Assembly (NCBI GenBank): GCA_017551645.1 | Contig: JAFZLE010000002.1 | Span: forward strand, 1-5,573 | From: Clostridia bacterium | GTDB taxonomy: Bacteria > Bacillota > Clostridia > Christensenellales > Aristaeellaceae | Direction: 5' to 3' | DNA length: 5,573 nt | Shown here: positions 1 through 4,587 of the stretch, one piece after another | Numbering within the stretch: position 1 is the stretch's first letter | Layout: each line of letters starts with the position of its first letter | Made by a program: the position numbers and the translations under genes | The notes under the pieces: generated by a model | Seen by the model: only the letters and a program-made list of their open reading frames with translations | Database searches by the model: none | What the model was told of the DNA's origin: nothing

Positions 1-194
1 CCGTCGGTGATTATGGTGGCGGGCACGGTGGTGAATGAGGCCATGGCGCCGTCCGCGGCGGCGATGGTCAGGCCCTTCTCGTCCGCGTCTACGTAGACCT
101 TTTCAAGTATCTCCATGGGAGTGCGGGCGGCCAGGCAGCGGATGGAGGTCATTACCGCGCTTACCAGGTCCTTCGTCTGACAGGTGAAGATCAT
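1..194 (-). CDS. dnaN: DNA polymerase III sliding clamp (beta subunit), N-terminal part, cut by the window edge
   Basis: This is the start of the ring-shaped clamp that tethers the replicative polymerase to DNA. Reading leftwards from the ATG at 194-192, 64 codons are visible, beginning MIFTCQTKDLVSAVMTSIRC. The visible part follows the clamp domain 1 pattern: a first beta strand (MxFTC), an amphipathic helix, an (I/M)EIL-type turn, then DEKGLTIAAADG where other clamps have a GLTLTATDLE-type strand. The usual TDLE is replaced by ADGA, so the protein is somewhat diverged. A Shine-Dalgarno sequence (GAAAGGAAA, 210-202) lies about 8 bases before the ATG and supports this start. The position, downstream of dnaA on the same strand across an origin-like spacer, is the usual dnaA-dnaN arrangement and strengthens the call. 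The C-terminal domains are outside the window. No clear sigma-A promoter is visible immediately upstream. Confidence 0.9.
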   Translation of the reverse strand, partial: MIFTCQTKDLVSAVMTSIRCLAARTPMEILEKVYVDADEKGLTIAAADGAMASFTTVPATIITD

Positions 195-216
195 GGCGGT
201 GTTTCCTTTCTTAATT

Positions 217-304
217 CGGATATTATCCGGATGGTGTGTCCGGGCCGTTTTCACGGCCTCTCGTCCTGTTTCTTCGGTACGGATCCGCCTTCCGGAAACG
301 GCGG
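217..304 (-). repeat. Cluster of small inverted repeats in the dnaN leader
   Basis: Three short inverted repeats lie between the AT-rich origin segment and dnaN. The first is CGGATA-T-TATCCG at 217-229. The second is GGCCGT/ACGGCC at 243-258 with a TTTC loop. The third is CCGCC/GGCGG at 285-304, enclosing TTCCGGAA. If dnaN is transcribed from upstream of them, they would form hairpins in its 5' leader. There is no direct sign of function; they could equally be protein-binding sites or chance in GC-rich DNA. Confidence 0.35.
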
Positions 305-311
305 CCCGCCC

Positions 312-342
312 TGTTGTTATTGATATTGAATATATAATATTC
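312..342. other. AT-rich stretch, candidate DNA unwinding element of oriC
   Basis: This 31-bp stretch is almost entirely A and T (it contains TTGATATTGAATATATAATA), in contrast to the GC-rich surroundings. It lies between dnaA and dnaN, directly next to a trinucleotide tract and a DnaA box. In the Bacillus-type origin that is the position of the duplex-unwinding region. Assignment rests on composition and context, not on any measurement of melting. Confidence 0.6.
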
Positions 343-359
343 AGTAGTCGCAGTAGTAC
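342..359 (-). other. Candidate DnaA-trio tract
   Basis: On the plus strand the tract reads CAG-TAG-TCG-CAG-TAG-TAC. Read 3' to 5' away from the DnaA box at 370-378, it gives repeated GAT/GAC-like triplets, resembling the 3'-GAT-5' DnaA-trios on which DnaA assembles on one strand in Bacillus subtilis. The polarity is as expected: DnaA box, GC-rich spacer (359-369), trios, AT-rich DNA, then dnaN. The spacer of about 10 bp is longer than my recollection of the B. subtilis origin, so the box-to-trio geometry may differ. Confidence 0.5.
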
Positions 360-369
360 GTCCTGGGGC

Positions 370-378
370 TGTGGAAAA
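370..378 (-). promoter_or_regulatory. DnaA box (TTTTCCACA) next to the trio tract
   Basis: The minus strand reads TTTTCCACA, one mismatch from the consensus TTATCCACA. It is the box nearest to the candidate trio tract and AT-rich element, so it is the likely anchor for the DnaA filament. It has the same orientation as the other boxes in the window. Confidence 0.6.
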
Positions 379-411
379 CCGTGAGATGGCCCGTAAACGT
401 TGGAGTTTTAA

Positions 412-420
412 GGTGGATAA
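412..420 (-). promoter_or_regulatory. DnaA box (TTATCCACC)
   Basis: The minus strand reads TTATCCACC, eight of nine matches to TTATCCACA. It lies 33 bp from the trio-proximal box, in the same orientation, in the dnaA-dnaN spacer. Confidence 0.55.
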
Positions 421-424
421 AGCC

Positions 425-433
425 TGTGGACAG
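425..433 (-). promoter_or_regulatory. Weak DnaA box (CTGTCCACA)
   Basis: The minus strand reads CTGTCCACA, seven of nine matches to the consensus. It lies 4 bp from the better box at 412-420 and points the same way, so cooperative binding of DnaA at the pair is plausible. Confidence 0.4.
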
Positions 434-523
434 GATGTGCGCCGCGGGGAAAAAATCGCGCATCAACTTTTATATCCCGCCGTTCACCAACGCGTTCCAA
501 CCGTACTGCTTTGATCCGCAGGG

Positions 524-536
524 GCGGCTTTGCCGC
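524..536 (-). repeat. Hairpin 1 of copy A (GCGGC-TTT-GCCGC)
   Basis: A 5-bp GC stem with a TTT loop, set in GGGGCGGCTTTGCCGCACCG. The same 20 bases recur in inverted orientation in copy B around 4731-4750. Confidence 0.6.
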
Positions 537-543
537 ACCGAGG

Positions 544-590
544 AATAAAAATCATGAAGCGCAGCTTGCCGCGCGAGAGTGATTTTTATT
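544..590 (-). repeat. Hairpin 2 of copy A (11-bp AT-rich stem)
   Basis: AATAAAAATCA (544-554) is perfectly complementary to TGATTTTTATT (580-590). The 25-base loop contains GCGCAGCTTGCCGCGC, which can form a small inner GC stem. Copy B has the same hairpin with the stem extended by C:G next to the loop. Copy C has an unrelated stem sequence (AGCGATT/AATCGCT plus TTTG/CAAA) at the same place. Confidence 0.65.
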
Positions 591-595
591 TCCTT

Positions 596-641
596 GCGCT
601 TTTTGCGCCCGGAATCGTCGCAACGATTCAGCAAAAAGTGT
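596..641 (-). repeat. Hairpin 3 of copy A (two-part stem with T/CGGGC internal loop)
   Basis: The outer stem pairs 596-606 with 631-641, containing GCTTTTTGC against GCAAAAAG. The inner stem is GAATCGT (612-618) with ACGATTC (623-629) and a four-base loop. In the transcribed (minus) sense the two stems are separated by a single T on one side and CGGGC on the other. Copies B and C have the same internal loop with different stems. Confidence 0.7.
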
Positions 642-646
642 CTTCT

Positions 647-681
647 ATTTCCGTCTCGTTTTTTCAAAACGAGGCGGAAAT
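647..681 (-). repeat. Extra 16-bp hairpin in copy A
   Basis: ATTTCCGTCTCGTTTT (647-662) pairs with AAAACGAGGCGGAAAT (666-681) around a three-base loop, with one G-T pair. It follows the stop-codon hairpin in the dnaA transcript. There is no U-run directly after it, so it is not a textbook intrinsic terminator, although such a stable stem could stop polymerase or block exonucleases. Confidence 0.6.
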
Positions 682-687
682 ATGCTT

Positions 688-720
688 AGATTAAAATGAA
701 TCTCCGATTCATTTTAATCT
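688..720 (-). repeat. Hairpin 4 of copy A, overlapping the dnaA stop codon (15-3-15)
   Basis: AGATTAAAATGAATC (688-702) and GATTCATTTTAATCT (706-720) are perfect 15-bp arms with a three-base loop. The right arm contains the last three DnaA codons (RLK) and the TGA stop. Equivalent 33-bp hairpins stand at 3349-3381 and 4588-4620. It may serve as a 3'-end or terminator structure for dnaA, but no U-tract follows. Confidence 0.7.
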
Positions 721-2010
721 CTGCTTTAGCTCCTGCGCCGCCTGGGAGAAGTCCCGGCTGTCCTTCAGCATTTCCTCCGCTTTTTTAAGGGAATGCATCA
801 CGGTGGTGTGGTCGCGCCCGAACTCCTCGCCCAGGCGGGTGGTGGACAGGTAGCAGATCTCGCGGCTCAAATATATCGCCATCTGGCGGGGCACGGTGAC
901 CTCGCGGGAGCGCTTGCCGGAAAGTATGTCCGAGCTCCTTACGCCGAAGTACGCCGCCACCTCGTCGATTATCCTGCGGGCGGAGATGGGCGCGCCGGTG
1001 GGCTCGTGGGCAAAGTCCTTTATGGCGTCGCGGGCGATACTGTATGTGATCACGGGGGACTTTTCCACCTTCGCCAGCAGCTGGCAGTTGCTTAGCGCCC
1101 CTTCCAGCTCCCTTATGTTGCTGTCCACCCGCTCCGCGATCAGGTTCAGCGCCTCCATCTCGCACTGTATGCCCTCGTTCTGGCACTTGAGCGAAAGTAT
1201 CGCCAGGCGCGTCTCAAAGTCCGGGCTGGAGATGTCCGCCACCACGCCGGATTTAAAGCGGGAGCGCATCCTCTCCTCCAGGGCGGAGATCTCGTCCGGC
1301 GGACGGTCGGAAGTGATCACTATCTGCTTTTCGTTCAAATACAGCTCGTTGAAGGTGTTGAAGAACTCCACCTGTGTCTGCACCCGGTTGGCCAGGAACT
1401 GCACGTCGTCCACGAACAGCACGTCTACCCGCTTCATGCGGCTCTTGAACTCTGACATGGTCCGGTGCTGTATGGCTTCGACCACCTCGGTGGTGAACTT
1501 CTCGCTGTTGGAGAACTCGATCACGCTGTCCGGGGAATTTACGGATATGTAGTTGGCTATGGCGGTGATAAGGTGGGTCTTGCCCAGCCCCGCGCCGCCG
1601 TATATGAACAGGGGGTTGTACTCCTTGCCCGGGCTCTCCGCCACCGCCAGCGCCGCCGCGTACGCCAGGCGGTTGGAGGCGCCCACTATGAAGTTCTCGA
1701 AGGTGTAGCGGGGGTTGAAGGTGTTGCTGCGGCTTTTTTCAAGTATAGCCACGGCTTCGGCGGGGGTGGTGACGATCACCTCGTCGAACTCCATGCCGAA
1801 ATACGCCGTGGCGGCGTAAAGCAGCGAGTCTTTGTATATCTTGTTCACGTGCTGGGCGGTGAACTGGTCGGGATGCGTGAGCAAAAGCAGGCTCTTCTCC
1901 GCGGAATACACCGAGAGATTCTTGAACCAGTAATATTTGGCTTCGCCCATCTGTTCCCTGAGGGCTTTCTGCATGCTTTCCCAGCAGTGCTTTGCCCGGT
2001 TTATGTCCAT
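709..2010 (-). CDS. dnaA: Chromosomal replication initiator protein DnaA
   Basis: DnaA is the AAA+ ATPase that binds DnaA boxes, opens the origin and helps load the helicase; it also represses its own gene. The 433-residue product is a little shorter than the usual 440-470. Domain I (about 1-80) has the WFKNL segment. Domain II is almost absent (about 82-98). Domain III has Walker A GGAGLGKTH (138-146), Walker B LFVDDVQFL (198-206), sensor I VITSDRPP (231-238), the arginine-finger segment EERMRSRF (245-252) and sensor II NIRELEGAL (298-306). Domain IV ends with the DNA-binding signature GRDHTTVMHS (398-407). All key residues look intact. The ATG at 2010 is preceded by AAAAGGGG, about 13 bases upstream. 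Candidate DnaA boxes and a sigma-A promoter lie just upstream. The stop codon is inside a 15-bp inverted repeat. Confidence 0.98.
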   Translation of the reverse strand: MDINRAKHCWESMQKALREQMGEAKYYWFKNLSVYSAEKSLLLLTHPDQFTAQHVNKIYKDSLLYAATAYFGMEFDEVIVTTPAEAVAILEKSRSNTFNPRYTFENFIVGASNRLAYAAALAVAESPGKEYNPLFIYGGAGLGKTHLITAIANYISVNSPDSVIEFSNSEKFTTEVVEAIQHRTMSEFKSRMKRVDVLFVDDVQFLANRVQTQVEFFNTFNELYLNEKQIVITSDRPPDEISALEERMRSRFKSGVVADISSPDFETRLAILSLKCQNEGIQCEMEALNLIAERVDSNIRELEGALSNCQLLAKVEKSPVITYSIARDAIKDFAHEPTGAPISARRIIDEVAAYFGVRSSDILSGKRSREVTVPRQMAIYLSREICYLSTTRLGEEFGRDHTTVMHSLKKAEEMLKDSRDFSQAAQELKQRLK

Positions 2011-2043
2011 TTTGTACCCAATGCCCCTTTTGCACGTGTAAGT

Positions 2044-2052
2044 TGTGGATTG
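2044..2052 (-). promoter_or_regulatory. Weak DnaA box (CAATCCACA) in the dnaA leader
   Basis: The minus strand reads CAATCCACA, seven of nine matches. It lies at or just after the expected transcription start of dnaA, a position suited to autorepression by DnaA. Confidence 0.4.
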
Positions 2053-2060
2053 TACGGATT

Positions 2061-2089
2061 ATTATAGCATATCCGAGGCTGTTTGTGAA
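2061..2089 (-). promoter_or_regulatory. dnaA promoter, sigma-A type
   Basis: On the minus strand, TTCACA (2089-2084) is followed after exactly 17 bp by TATAAT (2066-2061). The -35 has five of six matches to TTGACA and the -10 is perfect. Transcription would start near 2054 and give a leader of about 45 bases before the dnaA ATG. Confidence 0.75.
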
Positions 2090-2097
2090 GAGCAGAC

Positions 2098-2106
2098 TGT
2101 GGAAAA
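2098..2106 (-). promoter_or_regulatory. DnaA box (TTTTCCACA) upstream of the dnaA promoter
   Basis: One mismatch from consensus, placed 9 bp upstream of the -35 hexamer. With the box at 2117-2125 it forms a same-orientation pair spaced 19 bp apart, close to two helical turns. Confidence 0.6.
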
Positions 2107-2116
2107 CTCCGGGGAA

Positions 2117-2125
2117 TGTGGAAAA
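2117..2125 (-). promoter_or_regulatory. DnaA box (TTTTCCACA), distal
   Basis: Identical to the box at 2098-2106 and in the same orientation. It lies within a small inverted repeat (GGAAT 2113-2117, ATTCC 2126-2130). Together these sites form the upstream half of a bipartite origin-like array around dnaA. Confidence 0.6.
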
Positions 2126-2137
2126 ATTCCGGCGGGC

Positions 2138-3022
2138 CTAATAGCTGACCTCGATCAGGTACGCCATGGGCTGGGTGCCCAGGCGCAGGGGCAGGTAGCG
2201 GGTGCCCGCGCCGGGGCTCAGCAGCATCCGGTAGCCGCTCTTGTCGGCGTAGATGCCGTTTTTGTCCCTGCCGGCGTCCAGCTTTTTAAGGAAGGCGCGG
2301 CTGAGCAGCGGCTCCCCCGCTGCGCGTATCTGCCCGTCCAGCGTGCCGCCGCACAGGAAAAAGTAGCTGCTCCTGCCGCCGCCCCGGTTTTCCGCCGCCA
2401 GCGCCGCCTGGTTGTAGTATTCCGGGGAATTGAACATCACCAGCATGGGCCCGCTGCCCGTGTTGCCCAGCCTTAATGAGTTGGTGGACGCCGCCATCTG
2501 GGGGGAAAAGCCGAAAATATTGAGCGTGCTGCCCCGTATCTGGGCGCGGGCGTAGCCGCCGAGGTATGTGATGGCGCCGTCCATCTCGTCCCGCGCCGGG
2601 GCGGGCTCCCTGTTTGAGAGCGTGGCGTACACGCCCCCGGGCAGGTCCAGCTCCCTGAGCAGCTCGCTTAAATGCCTGCGGGCGGCGCACAGCTTTTCGT
2701 CCGCTTCCTCCCGGGAAAGTATGCCCGTGAGCACGCCTATCTCGTCGGTGAGCGAGGGCGCGGCGATCCCGTTTATAAGCAGCACTTCCGCCCCCTCGGC
2801 GCACACGCGCTTTATGAGCCGGTACGCCCGGGAGGCGCCCCACCGGGTGGAGATGTTCAGGTCGCTTATGTAGGCGACTTTCACCATGCCCGTGCCGGAA
2901 AACGCGATGCGGCCGTATTTAAGGCGCACGGTGCGCGCGTTGACCGCCCCGTACAGCAATACGGCTGTCAGGGCGATGACGAGGATTATTATGATGTAGC
3001 GGGCAAGTTTGTGTTTTTTCAT
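2138..3022 (-). CDS. Membrane-anchored metallophosphoesterase-like protein with metal ligands lost (probable pseudoenzyme)
   Basis: The 294-residue product has a basic N-terminus (MKKHK), one hydrophobic segment (about 9-27) and an extracytoplasmic domain resembling YkuE-type calcineurin-like phosphoesterases. Family landmarks are recognisable but altered. ISDLN (52-56) stands for the usual SDLH. LLINGI (81-86) stands for LLTGD. GVYATLSNRE (130-139) stands for GVYAVLGNHD. FNSPE (197-201) stands for an SHSPE/HNPD-type segment. CGGTLDGQIR (224-233) stands for SGHTHGGQIR. The closing LLSP-GAGTRYLPLRLG-PMAYLIEV matches the family's end. Thus the metal- or phosphate-binding H, D, H, H, H and H appear replaced, leaving D54 and N137. 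The frame is open throughout, which argues for a retained non-catalytic role. It lies 127 bp upstream of dnaA on the same strand. No Shine-Dalgarno sequence precedes the ATG; a heptamer repeat runs up to it. Confidence 0.75.
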   Translation of the reverse strand: MKKHKLARYIIIILVIALTAVLLYGAVNARTVRLKYGRIAFSGTGMVKVAYISDLNISTRWGASRAYRLIKRVCAEGAEVLLINGIAAPSLTDEIGVLTGILSREEADEKLCAARRHLSELLRELDLPGGVYATLSNREPAPARDEMDGAITYLGGYARAQIRGSTLNIFGFSPQMAASTNSLRLGNTGSGPMLVMFNSPEYYNQAALAAENRGGGRSSYFFLCGGTLDGQIRAAGEPLLSRAFLKKLDAGRDKNGIYADKSGYRMLLSPGAGTRYLPLRLGTQPMAYLIEVSY

Positions 3023-3023
3023 A

Positions 3024-3051
3024 TTAGCTGTTAGCTTTTAGCTGTTAGCTG
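3024..3051. repeat. Heptamer tandem repeat (TTAGCTK x4)
   Basis: Four perfect 7-bp units run in tandem: TTAGCTG, TTAGCTT, TTAGCTG, TTAGCTG. The array ends one base before the ATG of the phosphoesterase-like gene and takes the place where its ribosome-binding site should be. The inverted form of the same unit recurs at 5052-5079. Confidence 0.85.
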
Positions 3052-3116
3052 CCAGAAGCTGGCGCGTGATTGCGAGTGCGCGAGCGGTAGTGAATTGATG
3101 TGCATGTATCCGTAGC

Positions 3117-3134
3117 GGAGCCCTCCAGGGCTCC
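3117..3134. repeat. GTAGC-linked hairpin of copy C (GGAGCCC-TCCA-GGGCTCC)
   Basis: A 7-bp GC stem directly after GTAGC (3112-3116) and before ACCG. The same framework occurs at 4848-4864 (stem GGAGGGC/GCCCTCC, inverted) and at 5126-5143 (stem GGCGCCC/GGGCGCC, inverted). The stems differ but remain fully paired. Confidence 0.7.
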
Positions 3135-3178
3135 ACCGTTCTGCTCTTATCCGCAGCGGCGGCATGTACGGCGCGAGG

Positions 3179-3225
3179 AGCGATTTTTGTGCAGGGAGCG
3201 CAGACGACCGGAGCAAATAATCGCT
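3179..3225 (-). repeat. Hairpin 2 of copy C
   Basis: AGCGATT (3179-3185) pairs with AATCGCT (3219-3225), and TTTG (3186-3189) pairs with CAAA (3214-3217); one T is bulged at 3218. The stem has 11 bp like its counterpart in copy A but a different sequence at most positions. Confidence 0.6.
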
Positions 3226-3231
3226 TCATTG

Positions 3232-3277
3232 CGGTTTTTGCGCCCGGAAATCTCCGCAGAGATTTCAGCAAAAACCG
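3232..3277 (-). repeat. Hairpin 3 of copy C
   Basis: The outer stem is CGGTTTTTGC/GCAAAAACCG (3232-3241, 3268-3277). The inner stem is GAAATCTC/GAGATTTC (3247-3254, 3259-3266) with a CGCA loop. The same T/CGGGC internal loop as in copies A and B separates them, with changes in both stems compensated on the opposite arm. Confidence 0.7.
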
Positions 3278-3348
3278 TATTCCTGTCGCACAACGGTCAA
3301 ATCAATATCGTTTTGACAAAAACACCCGTTACCGCGCATAAACCTTAC

Positions 3349-3381
3349 CGATCAAAATGGAACATCGTTTCATTTTGATCG
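3349..3381 (-). repeat. Hairpin 4 of copy C (15-3-15)
   Basis: CGATCAAAATGGAAC (3349-3363) pairs with GTTTCATTTTGATCG (3367-3381), with one G-T pair and a three-base loop. Its length and layout are identical to the hairpins at 688-720 and 4588-4620, and the arms share the pattern GATYRAAATG. Confidence 0.7.
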
Positions 3382-3400
3382 AAGGCTGTGCAACAGCCTT
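3382..3400. repeat. Hairpin abutting the leftward -10 (AAGGCTGT-GCA-ACAGCCTT)
   Basis: A perfect 8-bp inverted repeat with a three-base loop, immediately next to the -10 hexamer at 3401-3406. The start of a leftward transcript (about 3394) would fall inside it. It could be an operator or simply the outermost hairpin of copy C. Confidence 0.55.
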
Positions 3401-3429
3401 ATTATACCCCATCTCCCCCGCAAAATCAA
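3401..3429 (-). promoter_or_regulatory. Leftward sigma-A-type promoter reading into repeat copy C
   Basis: On the minus strand, TTGATT (3429-3424) is followed after 17 bp by a perfect TATAAT (3406-3401). The expected start near 3394 gives either a non-coding RNA that covers hairpins 4 to 2 of copy C, or a leader of about 370 bases for the phosphoesterase-like gene at 3022. No convincing reading frame begins in between. Confidence 0.65.
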
Positions 3430-3436
3430 ATTCTCC

Positions 3437-3465
3437 TTGAACATGCCGCGAAAATGCGGTATAAT
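3437..3465 (+). promoter_or_regulatory. Promoter of the propeller-like gene, sigma-A type
   Basis: TTGAAC (3437-3442), a 17-bp spacer and a perfect TATAAT (3460-3465). The start would be near 3472, leaving a short leader that holds the ribosome site AAAGGAG (3488-3494). The spacer contains CCGC/GCGG (3446-3459), a possible operator. The promoter stands back to back with the leftward promoter; the two -35 elements are only 7 bp apart. Confidence 0.75.
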
Positions 3466-3502
3466 AAAGGGTAAACATTTTTTCTGCAAAGGAGATCCCC
3501 AC

Positions 3503-4582
3503 ATGGAGCTGTCCCGGGGCTTGAACCGCTCCCACGCGCTGCTGGTCAGCGTGCTGGTATGCCTGGCGGCGTTTTTCGCGGCGCTGCTGGTGAGAAACGG
3601 CCAGTCGGTGCCGCTCAGGAGCGCCATACGCCTGAACGCGTCCGCCCTGAGCGACGTGCAGGTGCAGGGGGATCGGGTGTATTACCTGGAGGGCGGCAGC
3701 CTGCACTGCGTGAACACCAAGGGCAAGTTCGTGTGGAATGCGGGCGTGGACGCGGCGTCCAACTTTTCCGTGAACAAAAGCGGCCTGGCGGTGTGGAGCG
3801 GCACCCGCCTTACCACCATAGACATCAACACCGGCGTGCCCCTGGGCAACATACAGTTAAGCCAGGACGTCTCCTACGCCGTAATGGGCGACGTGTACTC
3901 CGCCGCGGTGATCGGCCCCGAGCACTCCAGCAAGGTGGTGCTCACCGACCGTTACGGCAACACCGTGGACACGCTCACGGACTTTGACGAGCTGCTGGTG
4001 ATGGACTGCGGCTTTTTCGAGGGCCGCGAGATCTTCTGGATAATGACGCTGGATTCCACCGGCTCCGAGCCCGTGTGCCGCATCTCCACCTACAAGCCCG
4101 GCCGCCGCGAGACGGGCCAGATAAACGACATGGAGCAGCTGATCTACCGGGTCATATTCCGCTCCAACAGCATCCTGGCGGTGGGCACCCGCTACATGGC
4201 CATGTACGACTACACCGGCAGCGAGACCAAGAGCGCCCGCGTGAACCTGTACGGCTATTACCTGGAGGCGGCGGACGAGAACGAGGAGCCCACGCTGCTG
4301 TTCTGCCCCTCCGACCAGACGGGCAAGGTCAAGGACGCGAGGGCGGTCTTCGCGGGCAGCGAGTACCGCATCCACATGCCCGTGGAGTGCCGAAGGCTGC
4401 TGGTGAAGGACCAGACCGTGTACGGCATAAGCCGCGAGCGCCTGGCGGTGACGGTGCTGGGCACCCGGGAGGTGGTGACCTACGACCTGCCCATGCAGGT
4501 GAACGACGTGATAGGCATCACCACGGACAAGACCGCCGTGATCACGTCCGGCGGAGCGATATATTTGATACAGCTGCCCTGA
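3503..4582 (+). CDS. Membrane-anchored beta-propeller-like protein, function unknown
   Basis: The 359-residue product has a short cytoplasmic N-terminus (MELSRGLNRSH), one hydrophobic segment (about 12-30) and a long polar remainder without further membrane segments, so it is probably anchored with its bulk outside the cytoplasm. Repeated strand-turn patterns suggest a beta-propeller of PQQ/WD-like blades: DRVYYLEGGSLHCVNTKGKFVW (57-78, with a hydrophobic strand, turn and GKFVW close), GLAVWSGTRLTTIDINTG (94-111), ILAVGTRYMAMYDYTG (224-239) and AVITSGGAIYLIQL (345-358). This resembles the DUF5711-type proteins of Clostridia as I remember them; that assignment is tentative. The ATG at 3503 is chosen because AAAGGAG lies 8 bases upstream and the promoter at 3437-3465 excludes the in-frame TTG at 3437. 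A 33-bp hairpin follows 5 bp after the stop. Confidence 0.8.
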   Translation: MELSRGLNRSHALLVSVLVCLAAFFAALLVRNGQSVPLRSAIRLNASALSDVQVQGDRVYYLEGGSLHCVNTKGKFVWNAGVDAASNFSVNKSGLAVWSGTRLTTIDINTGVPLGNIQLSQDVSYAVMGDVYSAAVIGPEHSSKVVLTDRYGNTVDTLTDFDELLVMDCGFFEGREIFWIMTLDSTGSEPVCRISTYKPGRRETGQINDMEQLIYRVIFRSNSILAVGTRYMAMYDYTGSETKSARVNLYGYYLEAADENEEPTLLFCPSDQTGKVKDARAVFAGSEYRIHMPVECRRLLVKDQTVYGISRERLAVTVLGTREVVTYDLPMQVNDVIGITTDKTAVITSGGAIYLIQLP

Positions 4583-4587
4583 GCCTT

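Larger units (their letters stand above)
500..720 (-). repeat. Multi-hairpin repeat, copy A (dnaA 3' side, inside the origin spacer)
   Basis: Listed in the direction of dnaA transcription, this segment holds five stem-loops: 720-688, 681-647, 641-596, 590-544 and 536-524. Positions 513-614 match copy B (4658-4761) in inverted orientation with about 6-7 differences in roughly 100 bp by eye. Copy C (3087-3381) has the same order of hairpins but more diverged stems. The left boundary near 500 is where similarity to copy C (CCGTWCTGCT) begins. Copy A separates dnaA from the DnaA boxes at 370-433. Short reading frames across it are by-products of the repeat. Confidence 0.75.
3087..3381 (-). repeat. 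Multi-hairpin repeat, copy C
   Basis: From right to left this copy has the 33-bp hairpin 4 (3381-3349), a diverged AT-rich spacer with a weak hairpin (GTCAAA/TTTGAC, about 3296-3316), hairpin 3 (3277-3232), hairpin 2 (3225-3179), a block matching TTCTGCTCTTATCCGCAG (3139-3156) and the GTAGC-linked hairpin at 3117-3134. It aligns with copy B over the same order of parts but is clearly more diverged, and it lacks two inserts that copy B carries. Hairpin 1 is decayed here. A fragment resembling the ATTGCGAG palindrome lies just outside, at 3070-3086. Confidence 0.7.

Noticed and set aside
184..384. 66-codon plus-strand frame across the dnaN start and origin
   Set aside because: It overlaps the dnaN start and the AT-rich origin element, with no plausible ribosome site.
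470..667. 65-codon frame on the minus strand
   Set aside because: It lies entirely within repeat copy A and its origin-side flank. A similar frame occurs in the inverted copy B at 4618-4881. The reading frame is a by-product of the repeat.
647..720. Ordinary intrinsic terminator of dnaA
   Set aside because: The hairpins are very stable but neither is directly followed by a U-run on the dnaA strand. They are kept as repeat hairpins with a possible terminator role only.
709..720. DnaA truncated by the repeat
   Set aside because: Domain IV is complete and the ending after the HTTVMHS helix has a normal length, so overlap with the hairpin does not imply loss of function.
785..2067. Long frames opposite or out of phase with dnaA
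   Set aside because: Shadows of dnaA in GC-rich DNA; the dnaA frame contains every family motif.
3038..3271. 77-codon frame on the minus strand downstream of the leftward promoter
   Set aside because: It crosses hairpins 2 and 3 of copy C, has no Shine-Dalgarno sequence and an arginine- and alanine-rich composition typical of noncoding GC-rich DNA.
3437..3502. Upstream TTG start extending the propeller-like protein by 22 residues
   Set aside because: The TTG is the -35 hexamer of a near-consensus promoter and the extension covers the -10 and the ribosome site. The ATG at 3503 has AAAGGAG at proper distance and begins directly before the membrane segment.
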